From Geminocystis sp. NIES-3708 (GTDB lineage Bacteria; Cyanobacteriota; Cyanobacteriia; Cyanobacteriales; Cyanobacteriaceae), in the NCBI RefSeq assembly GCF_001548095.1, contig NZ_AP014815.1, positions 1,735,656 through 1,799,655 of the forward strand: a DNA stretch of 64,000 nucleotides. Direction: 5' to 3'. The notes below the pieces were generated by a model, which made no database searches, was not told where the DNA came from, and worked only from the letters and a program-made list of their open reading frames with translations. Positions 19,595-27,971 of this stretch are shown here, in pieces. Made by a program: the position numbers and the translations under genes. Position 1 is the first letter of the stretch. Each line of letters starts with the position of its first letter.

Positions 19595-20977
19595 ATGATT
19601 TTTAGTTATATTCTGTGTATTATCTTGTTGTGTCTTTGTGCTTATATCCTTTGGTGGAGTTTTAGAGAACCTCTTAAACTATATCAATTCCCTTTTTTTA
19701 TCACCATTGCCTGTCTAATATACATAGTACCTCAACTTTTTGCTTTAATCGAAGATCCTTACCCTGTCAGTCCTGATTATGTTGATTTAACTATTTTCTT
19801 AACTATATTATCTTTATTTCTATTTTTTTACGGCTATGCAAAAAAAGAGGGAGATACACAAGTTTTTAATGAAAATAATAAAATTAAAACTTTAGATCAA
19901 AGAATTTTTTATATAGGAATTATTTATACAATTATTGGTCTTGTTTCTAATCTAGCTATTGGAAATGTTGATATTGAACAACAAAGGGTAGCTCAATGGT
20001 CTGGTATTTTAACTGTTTATGCTTTTTTTCAAAGACTTTTATATTTCGGATTTGCAATTAATCTATATTTTGCCATTATTAAACGTAATTTTCTGTACTG
20101 GTTTGTTTTTGGTATTTCTGCATTTTGGCCTATTTTCAAAATGTTGTTTTACGCTCGAAGAACTGAAGCAGTAACTTATATCACCATAGTTTTATTAACT
20201 CTTTGGTTTATTAAGGGGGTCATTCCTCAAAGTAAATTGGTGTTAATTGGTATAGTTATAGGTTTCTTCTTCATTAATGCTATTGGAGCATTGCGATCGG
20301 AATTATTCCAAGTAAATATCGGATATTCTAACTGGCAAGATTTTTTTACTTTTAATTGGATAGATGATTGGCTAACAGCGTTTCAAAATGTGAATTGGTG
20401 GGAAGAAAGTACAAAATTATTTCAATCATCAAAAGATAATGAATATTTATCAACTACTAATTTATCGGAAACAAAATATGCTGCTTCTGTGATTCAAGTA
20501 ACAAATGAAACAGGTCAATTTGATTATGGTACAAGGTATTGGAATAGAATTGTTTTTGGCTTTATTCCCGCTCAGTTTTTAGGGAAAACTTTTAAAGAAT
20601 CATTATATTTACAATTCAATGAATCATTACAAGTAAGAATTTTTGATTATTTTTCCACTCAAACTTTTCAAACAGGTTATATTCTACCCGTTATGGCAGA
20701 ACTATTTTCTCAGTTTTGGTTTTTTGGCTTTTTCATTTGTTATTTTATTGGAAAGCAATTTAAAAACTTATGGTTATCGGTGAATCAAAAACCAAAAATA
20801 TCAAATCAACTTCTTTATCCTATCGCTTTAGTTTTCACATTTTCACTTTTTCTTGGAGGAACAGATGGATTTATTTTTAATCTGTTGAATTTTATTATTT
20901 TTTTAATTCCAATTAAATATATAGAATTTCTCAATAGTCGTGATGAATATTCAACACAGAAAACTAGAAATATATGA
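19595..20977 (+). CDS. Wzy-like oligosaccharide repeat-unit polymerase
   Basis: The 460-residue integral membrane protein has about ten to twelve hydrophobic segments and a large soluble loop (about residues 230-345) between membrane blocks, the topology of O-antigen/exopolysaccharide polymerases. Primary sequence in this family is poorly conserved, so the call rests on topology, on an arginine-bearing cluster near FKMLFYARRTEAVTYI, and on the neighbouring glycosyltransferases. Its predicted job is joining lipid-linked repeats on the periplasmic side. Its stop overlaps the next start (ATGA). Confidence 0.7.
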   Translation: MIFSYILCIILLCLCAYILWWSFREPLKLYQFPFFITIACLIYIVPQLFALIEDPYPVSPDYVDLTIFLTILSLFLFFYGYAKKEGDTQVFNENNKIKTLDQRIFYIGIIYTIIGLVSNLAIGNVDIEQQRVAQWSGILTVYAFFQRLLYFGFAINLYFAIIKRNFLYWFVFGISAFWPIFKMLFYARRTEAVTYITIVLLTLWFIKGVIPQSKLVLIGIVIGFFFINAIGALRSELFQVNIGYSNWQDFFTFNWIDDWLTAFQNVNWWEESTKLFQSSKDNEYLSTTNLSETKYAASVIQVTNETGQFDYGTRYWNRIVFGFIPAQFLGKTFKESLYLQFNESLQVRIFDYFSTQTFQTGYILPVMAELFSQFWFFGFFICYFIGKQFKNLWLSVNQKPKISNQLLYPIALVFTFSLFLGGTDGFIFNLLNFIIFLIPIKYIEFLNSRDEYSTQKTRNI

Positions 20978-22104
20978 GTCAATATAAAGTAGTGATCCTA
21001 TTTACTAATTATGGTCCTTATCATTTAGCTAGAGTTAAGGCATTCCAGTCAATAGTTAAAAATGATTGGGAAGTTGTTGGACTAGAAATTACTAGAGATG
21101 GTGTTGATTATCAGTGGAAAACGAATCTTAAAAATAGCGAATTAGAAATATACAGTATCTTAGGTAACTTAAAACCCAGTGAAGTTGACACAAAAACTAA
21201 TATCAAAAAAACCTTTGATGCTTTATCAAAAATCAATCCCGATATTCTTGTTATCGCAGGATATGCTCGTTTATCAATGCTATCGGCGTTATTTTGGAGT
21301 CTTTGGCATGGAAAACCAGCTATTGTTTTATCCGAGTCGAAAGATGATGATGAACCTCGTATTTGGTGGAAAGAAATTATTAAAAGTTGGCTAATTAAAA
21401 AATATTCCAGTGCGTTAGTAGGAGGACATCCTCACAAAAAATACTTAGTTAAACTAGGATTTCCTGAAAACGGTATTTTTAATGGCTATGATGTAGTTGA
21501 TAACAGTGCTTTTCATCCTGATAATATAAAACATCTAACCTCGCCATTGAATAAACCTTTTTTCTTATCCATTAATCGATTTGTTGAAAAAAAGAATTTA
21601 CCCTTACTAATCTCAGCTTATGCTTCTTATCAGCAACAACTCGGTGAAAATGCTTGGGATTTAGTTTTATGTGGAGATGGGAAATTGCGATCAACTTTAG
21701 AAAATTTAATTAATCAGTATAAATTGCATAATTATGTACACCTCCCCGGATTTTTACAGCAAGATGAATTATTTCCTTATTTTGCTCATGGCAAGTGTTT
21801 TATTCATGCCAGTACAACTGAACAATGGGGATTAGTCGTTAATGAAGCAATGGCGGCAGGTTTACCCATAATTGTCTCTAATCGCTGTGGTTGTTTTGAA
21901 GATTTGGTAATAGAAGGAGTTAATGGTTTTGGTTTTAATCCTGAAAATCAACAAGAATTAACCAATTTAATGATCAAAATGTCTTCGGGAGAAGTGGATT
22001 TAGAATCAATGGGCAAGGCATCTTTACAACATATTAATAAATATTCCCCTGATTATTTTGCTCAAGGATTAAAAAGTGCCATCGAGTTTGCCATGAATAA
22101 ATAA
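20974..22104 (+). CDS. GT4-family glycosyltransferase
   Basis: The 376-residue GT-B enzyme contains ILFTNYGPYHLARVKAF near the start, SINRFVEKKNLPLLISAY near residue 200, and a donor-site motif FIHASTTEQWGLVVNEAMAA followed by GLPIIVSNRCGCFEDLV. This last motif pattern is common to GT4 enzymes of exopolysaccharide clusters. It is translationally coupled to the polymerase-like gene through a 4-bp overlap and is the last gene of the cluster. No flippase, chain-length regulator or initiating transferase is seen in the window, so these must be elsewhere. Confidence 0.88.
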   Translation: MSQYKVVILFTNYGPYHLARVKAFQSIVKNDWEVVGLEITRDGVDYQWKTNLKNSELEIYSILGNLKPSEVDTKTNIKKTFDALSKINPDILVIAGYARLSMLSALFWSLWHGKPAIVLSESKDDDEPRIWWKEIIKSWLIKKYSSALVGGHPHKKYLVKLGFPENGIFNGYDVVDNSAFHPDNIKHLTSPLNKPFFLSINRFVEKKNLPLLISAYASYQQQLGENAWDLVLCGDGKLRSTLENLINQYKLHNYVHLPGFLQQDELFPYFAHGKCFIHASTTEQWGLVVNEAMAAGLPIIVSNRCGCFEDLVIEGVNGFGFNPENQQELTNLMIKMSSGEVDLESMGKASLQHINKYSPDYFAQGLKSAIEFAMNK

Positions 22105-22270
22105 TAATCTATTTTAATCAATGAAACTTTTGTATTACATAATGTGGTATTGTAAGCTAAAAAAATTTTAAGAAGTGCCAAAAGTTCAGAGGGTTTAATT
22201 TAAGATTAGATTTATTAGAGGCTATGCTGTGATTCAATAAAATTTTTATTTGTATTCTTAAATTTATTAC

Positions 22271-22347
22271 TATAGCAATCCTAAATCATTGGTGAATAAT
22301 TAAAGATTAAAAAATCTCACAACTCCCACCGTAGTAGGATTGCTATA
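22271..22347. repeat. MITE-like palindromic element with 13-bp terminal inverted repeats
   Basis: A 77-bp stretch is bounded by perfect 13-bp inverted repeats, TATAGCAATCCTA at the left and TAGGATTGCTATA at the right. A related copy is at 27803-27938, where the left end reads TATAGCAATTCTA followed by the same AAAT-ATT-GTGAATAATTAA stretch. There is no coding capacity. This looks like a small non-autonomous repeat family, and the hairpin could also end the polysaccharide transcript. Confidence 0.6.
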
Positions 22348-22350
22348 TGA

Positions 22351-22929
22351 TTACTCTTTTGTTTGGGGTACTAATTCGCTATTAAATTCATTGAAGGTTT
22401 TGCGTTTTAATTCCACAGATTCTGAACGAGGTACTAAGTCAAAAATCTTTCGTAACATATCGTCCACATCCTCAAATTTTGATTGTCCTATTTCATCAAA
22501 GACGACTTTACCTTTTTGATCTAAAACAACGGTTTGAGGAATACCACCTTTATAATAATAACCCAGTTCATCAGGTTCATATTTATCTTTTAGAGGAATA
22601 GTATCCACTGTGGTGGCAATGATACTAGCGGCACGTCCATAAAATTCTTGAAAACGAGAAACTATAAAAGCATATTGCTTGGAATCGCTATTATCATCAA
22701 GGTAATATACTAAAATTACTGGCATTTTTCGAGCTAAGGATTGTTTTAAGGTTAATTTAGAAGGTACTAAAGAACCATTCCCTGCATAAACAACAAAAAT
22801 ATTGCCATCGTAGCGATCATCATCAATACTAGCATTACTAATATCGGTGTAACTAAACCAAAAACTTAAAATACAAAAGAAAGTAATAAAGATGCGTCTA
22901 AAAGTCGAATAAAAGCGAGTTGTTAACAT
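22351..22929 (-). CDS. Thylakoid/lumenal thioredoxin-fold protein, photosystem I accumulation factor-like
   Basis: The 192-residue protein has an N-terminal hydrophobic anchor or signal (about 12-30). A thioredoxin-like fold follows, with IFVVYAGNGSLVPSKLTLKQ, ILVYYLDDNSDSKQYAFIVS, the cis-proline segment GGIPQTVVLDQKGKVVFDE, and a conserved tail RSESVELKRKTFNEFNSEL. There is no CxxC, so it is not a redox thioredoxin. I associate this pattern with a cyanobacterial/plant thylakoid protein annotated as a photosystem I accumulation factor, but that name comes from memory and the function is not shown by the sequence itself. Confidence 0.65.
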   Translation of the reverse strand: MLTTRFYSTFRRIFITFFCILSFWFSYTDISNASIDDDRYDGNIFVVYAGNGSLVPSKLTLKQSLARKMPVILVYYLDDNSDSKQYAFIVSRFQEFYGRAASIIATTVDTIPLKDKYEPDELGYYYKGGIPQTVVLDQKGKVVFDEIGQSKFEDVDDMLRKIFDLVPRSESVELKRKTFNEFNSELVPQTKE

Positions 22930-23011
22930 AAGTTAAAGTTTGATAAATGAGATACAAAAAAATAAAACCTTGTACTAGAATATTGAAACAGATCTTGATG
23001 ACAAAAAAACG

Positions 23012-23482
23012 GTGAACTCATTTAGTAATAATAAATATTCTTCTAGTGTTCGTAAATATTTTGCCAACACTCACTATGGATTGTTTAATTTACATCCCAG
23101 CGCATCAGCAATGGATATTAGAAGATCTTATCGAGAGTTAAGTAAACTTTATCATCCCGATACAACTAATTTACCTTTAGAGGAAGCAAAGCAACAATTT
23201 CAAAAATTAAATGAGGCTTATGGTATCTTAGCCAATCCCGAAAAGCGATCACTTTATGATTTACAAATTGGTTATTCTCGTTGGAATGTAATTCAAAGTT
23301 CTTATGATTTGTCAATGTCATTATCAGAAGAAGAAGAAGGAATGACATCAACTTATTTAGATCCTACCGAAAGACCGCTATCTGGTGGTGAATTATTTGC
23401 TTTATTATTAATGGGAATCACAATAATTAGTTGTCTGTTATTAGCAATAACTCTTGCTTGGTTGAGAAGTTCTATTATATAG
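23012..23482 (+). CDS. Membrane-anchored J-domain protein
   Basis: The 156-residue product (GTG start) has a J-domain at about residues 21-80 with the essential HPD tripeptide in LYHPDTTNL. A polar linker follows, and then a single C-terminal membrane segment (about 130-150). The J-domain should stimulate an Hsp70 (DnaK) at a membrane surface; no Gly/Phe or zinc-finger region is present, so it is a type III DnaJ protein. It is followed 50 bp later by the DUF3143-like gene, with which it may be co-transcribed. Confidence 0.85.
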   Translation: MNSFSNNKYSSSVRKYFANTHYGLFNLHPSASAMDIRRSYRELSKLYHPDTTNLPLEEAKQQFQKLNEAYGILANPEKRSLYDLQIGYSRWNVIQSSYDLSMSLSEEEEGMTSTYLDPTERPLSGGELFALLLMGITIISCLLLAITLAWLRSSII

Positions 23483-23532
23483 TTATAATTGTTGACCTTA
23501 AATCCTATTTTTTGTCTGACTTCAAGAAAATA

Positions 23533-23805
23533 ATGCCAAAATTAAACCCTAACAGTCCTTTATATAATTTTCCATTACCCGAAATTGAAAATTGGTTAAA
23601 ACAAATGGGATGTGAGCAAAATCCACAACAACTTAACTGTTGGTATATAAAAAAATTGGAATGGGAGGCAGAAATAACCCTTGAGATAGAAGATCTTAAT
23701 GTTAACTATCTCAATGCTGGAGCAGATGGTAGTGACATAAAAAGAGTATTTCGTTATTCTCTTTCTCGTCGAGACATTGAAGATGCTGTTTTTTCTGGAC
23801 CTTAA
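23533..23805 (+). CDS. DUF3143-like small cyanobacterial protein
   Basis: The ATG at 23533 gives a 90-residue protein beginning MPKLNPNSPLYNFPLPEIEN. A longer frame opens upstream at 23431 but overlaps the J-domain gene and has an unlikely N-terminus, so I reject that start. The sequence WLKQMGCEQNPQQLNCWYI and the closing RYSLSRRDIEDAVFSGP match my memory of DUF3143. The function is unknown. The position directly after a J-domain gene suggests a shared transcript. Confidence 0.7.
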   Translation: MPKLNPNSPLYNFPLPEIENWLKQMGCEQNPQQLNCWYIKKLEWEAEITLEIEDLNVNYLNAGADGSDIKRVFRYSLSRRDIEDAVFSGP

Positions 23806-23905
23806 TAGGATAAAAGGAGAAGAAGAAGTAATTGATATTATAATAGAAGCATCTTGTCTTAAATTTCTAATTTCTAATTATTAATAATTAATTCCTAATT
23901 ATTTT

Positions 23906-24094
23906 ATGAGTTCGACAAAAGAAAAAGTTGAGTCGATGTTGAGAAAATTACCTGATGATTGCACCATTGAAGATATACAATATCATTTATATGTATTAGG
24001 AAAAGTGCGTCAAGGATTACAATTTGCAGATACAGAAGGGGTTTTACAACAAGCAGAAGTAGAAGGGTTGTTAAGTAAATGGCTTATAGAGTAG
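23906..24094 (+). CDS. Putative antitoxin of ParE-type toxin-antitoxin pair
   Basis: The 62-residue acidic protein (MSSTKEKVESMLRKLPDDCT start) ends 16 bp inside the following toxin gene. The small size, the overlap and the co-direction are the normal layout of a type II antitoxin. The segment LPDDCTIEDIQYHLYVLGKV resembles the helical antitoxins that accompany RelE/ParE proteins in cyanobacteria. It should bind and neutralise the toxin and repress its own promoter, but that is inferred. Confidence 0.75.
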   Translation: MSSTKEKVESMLRKLPDDCTIEDIQYHLYVLGKVRQGLQFADTEGVLQQAEVEGLLSKWLIE

Positions 24095-24372
24095 TTTGGT
24101 CTCCCAAAGCAGTAGAAGATGTAGAAGCGATAGCGGCTTATATTGCTAGGGATTCACCGTCTTATGCCGCCGCCGTGGTTCAAAGGGTGATAGAAATTAC
24201 TAGCAAATTATCAGAAGAGGCAAAACATGGAAGATTAATTCCTGAAATAGAAGAATCTACCATTATCGAACAATTTGCCTATAGTTATCGTTTGATTTAT
24301 CGTATTGAATCTGATATTGTAACCGTTGCGGCATTAATTCATGGCAAAAGATTATTATATTTGACAGATTAA
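24079..24372 (+). CDS. RelE/ParE-family toxin
   Basis: The 97-residue protein has the ParE/RelE fold pattern: YRVVWSPKAVEDVEAIAAYI at the start, a long helix, then LIPEIEESTIIEQFAYSYRL with YRLIYRI and a final HGKRLL. ParE-type toxins poison gyrase, while RelE-type toxins cleave mRNA; the missing RelE catalytic set and the YRLIYRI pattern favour the ParE side, without certainty. It is translated from within the antitoxin gene (16-bp overlap), fixing the pair as one unit. Confidence 0.88.
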   Translation: MAYRVVWSPKAVEDVEAIAAYIARDSPSYAAAVVQRVIEITSKLSEEAKHGRLIPEIEESTIIEQFAYSYRLIYRIESDIVTVAALIHGKRLLYLTD

Positions 24373-24485
24373 TTGATCGATCCTTGATTCTAAATTTTCT
24401 AGCAAAAAGTTAGCTTAAGAAATACTTTGAAGATCAAGGATCATCAATTTCAATCAAACAAGATCATAGATTTATTTTGGCAAAA

Positions 24486-25007
24486 ATGATGAGTTTAATA
24501 GCACAAAAAAATATTACTTTTGAAGAAGCAATTGCCTTAACAGAAAAATTTATTCAACAAATTCCTGAGTTATCAGAGTCAGAAAAAAAATCTATTGTTT
24601 CATCTTTAGTTATTTCAGAAAATGGTGCTAGAGGTTTTTTTGTAACTTATTTAACTAACGATAATCTATTCGTAGATGAAAAATCATCAGGTATTATTGC
24701 AGGATTAAAAACATCTGCCGAAATAGTTAGTGAATTATTAGTTAAAAATGTGGCAATGTCCACAGCAATGAAGATAACTCATGAAAGAAATAATAACTTG
24801 GAAATGGCTAAAAAATCTGCTAGAGTTGCTAAAAGAAGTTTAATTTTAATTGATGATTTATCCTTATCAGAAATTGAGGAAAAAATAGGATTATTACTTA
24901 ATACAATTAAAAATAAAAAAGGAGTTTATCAAGAGTTTTTAAATCGTTGGGGATATGACGATGAACAAAAACAAGCAATATATCAACAGTTAATAATTAA
25001 TAGTTAA
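24486..25007 (+). CDS. Protein of unknown function
   Basis: I take the ATG at 24486 (MSLIAQKN), giving 173 residues; a TTG at 24477 would add three. The protein is mostly helical and charged, with no membrane segment, cysteine cluster or motif I recognise. Its middle part, GARGFFVTYLTNDNLFVDE, suggests a small alpha/beta unit. The gene follows the toxin gene by about 110 bp and ends 47 bp before the IS4-family element. Confidence 0.55.
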   Translation: MMSLIAQKNITFEEAIALTEKFIQQIPELSESEKKSIVSSLVISENGARGFFVTYLTNDNLFVDEKSSGIIAGLKTSAEIVSELLVKNVAMSTAMKITHERNNNLEMAKKSARVAKRSLILIDDLSLSEIEEKIGLLLNTIKNKKGVYQEFLNRWGYDDEQKQAIYQQLIINS

Positions 25008-25053
25008 TAATTATTTTTGGTTTAATTTTATTTCTAATATTCGTCTTGAAATA

Positions 25054-26335
25054 CTGAGGGGGCGACAGAACATTCAGAATGCAGATTGGATAAGGGAAAT
25101 AGCCCTCATACCTTGACGATAATAGGACTGTTTCTGAGGAAATAAAGAGGTTAACTTATCTAATTGTTCTTGAAAAAAGCAGATTTCACTTAGCCATTTT
25201 ATCCCATTTAAACCAATAGAAAAATCACTATATCTTTTATATCTTCTTCTTTTTTCTGTGGGTCTAACTAGATATTCACTTATTCCTTTTCTTTTAATTT
25301 CTTCTCCTATAAATGTTGAATAACTATAGGATAATGTTATCAGTATAATTAAAGAAATTAGTCGTTCATTTTCAAGTTTTGTACTTTCTAAGTTATAACC
25401 TCCTAATTTAAAATCTCTAAACATTTCTTCAATACCCATTCTTTTGGAATAAGCAGAGATTGTTTCCGACATACTTTCTAAATTTGTGAGAATAAACCAT
25501 GGCTGTTTACTCGATTTATGTCTATAGTTTTTCTTCCATTTTGCTGCTAAATTAATTCCTGAGAATCCCTTGGTTTTTGTAACTTTTATTCCTCGATAAT
25601 ATACGGAGAATCCTGGAGATAAACCTAATTCACTCAATCGAAACCATATATCAGTTTCTAACTCCACATATTCACTCTTTTTTAAACGTAGAGATAAATA
25701 AACCTGTTTCTCTACTGATAACCATTTTGCTAAATCCACAGAGCAAAATTCTCTATCTCCTAAAACGATTATTTTATATTCAATTAATAAATTAATACTT
25801 GCTTCTAATACTTGTTTTTGTTCTGATAAATTACTACTTCCTTTTTTATTTAATAAGATAAAATATACAGGGATAGCTCCTTGATGATGAACTAAACTTA
25901 CCATCAATATATTAATGTTTTGCCACTGTGTTCTATCAATGACTAAATAAATTACTTTGTTTGATTCTCATTGGTTCATAATCCATGATTTTAAAATCGG
26001 AAACCATATGGTTTCAACTTTCCAATTTTTCAGACTTAAAAATCTTTGTAACTTTTTAATTCTACTTCTTAATTTAATCGGATAAGGAAAAAGTTTTGCC
26101 ATTTCTTCTAACCTAACAGTTTTAAGATTTTGAAGTAAATTAACTAAAAGACAAAGAGTTAAATATTGAGGTAAATTAAACTGTTTTTTTAAATACTCCT
26201 GATAAAATTGGGGAAGTTGAAACATCTTTTTCTATAGTAATTAATATAAAAACTAAAAACATCTTATTTTTATCCAGATTACCAGCTTCAATCTCTTATG
26301 CCATCGTCTGTTTACCTTCATTGTCGCCCCCTCAG
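25054..26335 (-). mobile_element. IS4-family insertion sequence with 14-bp terminal inverted repeats and 9-bp target duplication
   Basis: The 1282-bp element begins CTGAGGGGGCGACA (25054-25067) and ends TGTCGCCCCCTCAG (26322-26335), a perfect 14-bp inverted repeat. It is flanked by direct repeats CTTGAAATA at 25045-25053 and 26336-26344. Intact termini and target duplication indicate a fairly recent insertion into a non-coding site. It carries one transposase gene on the minus strand, broken by one nonsense codon. Confidence 0.95.
25074..26225 (-). pseudogene. IS4-family DDE transposase with a single in-frame TGA
   Basis: Reading from the ATG at 26225, the frame runs 85 codons, meets TGA at 25968-25970, and continues in the same frame for 298 codons to 25074. 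There is no frameshift: IMNQ-stop-ESNKVIYLVIDRTQW joins directly. The first catalytic Asp is in LVIDRTQW, just after the stop, the second in VLGDREFCSVDLAKW, and the Glu lies in the IS4 signature Y-x2-R-x3-E-x6-K (YSKRMGIEEMFRDFK). Everything except the one stop appears complete, so the loss is recent, or the stop is read through at low level. Confidence 0.88.
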
Positions 26336-26386
26336 CTTGAAATACTTATTCATAAGCATTTCTCTTATCCCCACAAAAATAATTTT

Positions 26387-27301
26387 TCAACATCCTGTAT
26401 CTATAAAATTGTTATTATCTAAAATTTGGGCTAACCATTTTAATAATAATTGATGAAATAAATCTGGATTTTCATCATGAAGACAATGTCCTAAATTATC
26501 TAATAATTGTAGTTCAATTTTTGGGTTTATTTTTACTAATTCTTTTGCTGAAGTTGGCGGAATTAAGCGATCGCTTTTACCCCAAAGTAATAATATAGGA
26601 ATATTAATTTGTTTTAATAATTCTGAGGTGGATAAAGAAAAATTACTAACAGATTTACTTAAAGCAATTAAAGCACGAGCAGCACCACGATCATGAGGAG
26701 GAAGACTAATAATATTTACTAATTCATCATCGACATTGGTATGATCAATATAAGCAAACTTTAAACTACGACGGATAATGCTAGGTTGACGCACTAAATA
26801 AAAAATTAGACGAATAAGAAAAGGAGAGGCAACTAAATTTTCTAAGGTATTGACAAAAGGTTGAATTTTAGGAGGAATTAACTTTTGTCTTGCCGATATA
26901 TCAGGCAAACTCAACATCACTAAACCTTTGGCTATCAGAGGATATTCAACCACAGTGTTTAAAGCAATTAATGAACCAATAGAGTTACCGAGAATAATAC
27001 AAGGTTGAGTAATAAAAGTATTCCAAAAATCATAGACTAATTCAGACCATAATTCCACACCATAGTTAGTATAAGCTTTTTTTGATGCCCCAAAACCAAG
27101 TAAATCAAGAGCGTAAACCGTGTGATGTTGACTTAAAACAGGGATATTATGTCGCCAATGTCCTAAAGATGCACCAAAACCATGTAAAAGTATTATAGGT
27201 ATGTCTGAGAATTTATTTTCTAAAGCTACTCGTTTAAAAGTATAACGAATATGCCAACCGTGCCAAATCCAATCTCTTTGATTGCCAATATTTTCATTCA
27301 T
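26387..27301 (-). CDS. Alpha/beta-hydrolase
   Basis: The 304-residue alpha/beta-hydrolase has an oxyanion-hole segment LLHGFGASLGHWRHN and the strand-turn ALDLLGFGASKK. The nucleophile elbow is ILGNSIGSLIAL (serine within GNSIG), the acidic residue lies in LLWGKSDRLIPP, and the catalytic histidine is in LLDNLGHCLHDENPD. The cap region is of ordinary size. Such proteins hydrolyse esters or related bonds; the substrate is not evident. It is divergent from the GNAT gene, with a 65-bp gap. Confidence 0.88.
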   Translation of the reverse strand: MNENIGNQRDWIWHGWHIRYTFKRVALENKFSDIPIILLHGFGASLGHWRHNIPVLSQHHTVYALDLLGFGASKKAYTNYGVELWSELVYDFWNTFITQPCIILGNSIGSLIALNTVVEYPLIAKGLVMLSLPDISARQKLIPPKIQPFVNTLENLVASPFLIRLIFYLVRQPSIIRRSLKFAYIDHTNVDDELVNIISLPPHDRGAARALIALSKSVSNFSLSTSELLKQINIPILLLWGKSDRLIPPTSAKELVKINPKIELQLLDNLGHCLHDENPDLFHQLLLKWLAQILDNNNFIDTGC

Positions 27302-27366
27302 AAAATTAATTTTATTTATGTCTTAAACCAAAATGTAATCATGATCTTGTTAACTTTTGATACTAT

Positions 27367-27807
27367 ATGAAAAATAATATTTTAATTAAAGCCGTTAAAT
27401 TCAATTCTCAAGCATATTATCAAGCCCGAGAAATCAGAGAAAAATATCTGCGTCTTCCTCTCGGAATCAATTTTACTCCTGATGATTTAGAAATTGATCG
27501 CCACGCATATCATATGGTAGCTTATCATGACGATCAAATTATCGGTTGTGTTTTAGGAATCAGAGAAAACGAAACAGTAAAAATTAGACAAATGTTGGTT
27601 ATTCCTGAATATCAAAAACAAGGAATAGGTAGTTTATTATTAAAGAAAATTGAAGAAGTTTTCTGTGATTTAGGAATTAATCATTTTTATCTCCATGCCC
27701 GTCAAGAAAGTATTATTTTTTATCAAAAAAATGGTTATATATTCACAGGAAATTCTTTTTTAGAAGTAGGAATTTTTCATCAACGGGGAGACAAATTTTA
27801 TTTATAG
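27367..27807 (+). CDS. GNAT-family N-acetyltransferase
   Basis: The 146-residue GNAT protein shows the acetyl-CoA binding motif VIPEYQKQGIGSLLLKKIEE (about residues 77-97), preceded by the beta-strand VKIRQMLVI. It closes with LHARQESIIFYQKNGYIFTG, a typical GNAT C-terminal strand-helix. Its acceptor is unknown. The stop codon overlaps the left end of the degenerate MITE-like repeat, so that repeat inserted at or became fused to the 3' end of the gene. Confidence 0.88.
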   Translation: MKNNILIKAVKFNSQAYYQAREIREKYLRLPLGINFTPDDLEIDRHAYHMVAYHDDQIIGCVLGIRENETVKIRQMLVIPEYQKQGIGSLLLKKIEEVFCDLGINHFYLHARQESIIFYQKNGYIFTGNSFLEVGIFHQRGDKFYL

Positions 27808-27938
27808 CAATTCTAAATTATTTGTGAATAATTAACAATTAATAAATAAATCTGTAATTTTTGCAATACCCCTAAAATGAACTCATGAAAGCTAATAGCT
27901 AACACCTCCAAAAATTTTACAACCCCTATAGGATTAAT
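27803..27938. repeat. Degenerate copy of the MITE-like element
   Basis: The left end TATAGCAATTCTA is followed by AAATTATTTGTGAATAATTAA, which parallels the element at 22271-22347. The right end TAGGATTAATA is only partly conserved. The stretch overlaps the GNAT stop codon and otherwise fills the 164-bp intergenic gap. It is longer than the first copy, with about 60 bp of extra internal sequence. Confidence 0.4.
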
Positions 27939-27971
27939 ATATTATTTAATTTTGTAAAAAAAGAAACATTT

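Noticed and set aside
23431-23532. Upstream extension of the DUF3143-like gene
   Set aside because: It overlaps the J-domain gene and gives an unlikely hydrophobic N-terminus; the ATG at 23533 fits the family.
8930-26560. A 17.6 kb stretch without an exact GCGATCGC octamer
   Set aside because: With only twelve octamers in the window, such a gap is not by itself significant; it is used only as weak support for transfer of the polysaccharide cluster.
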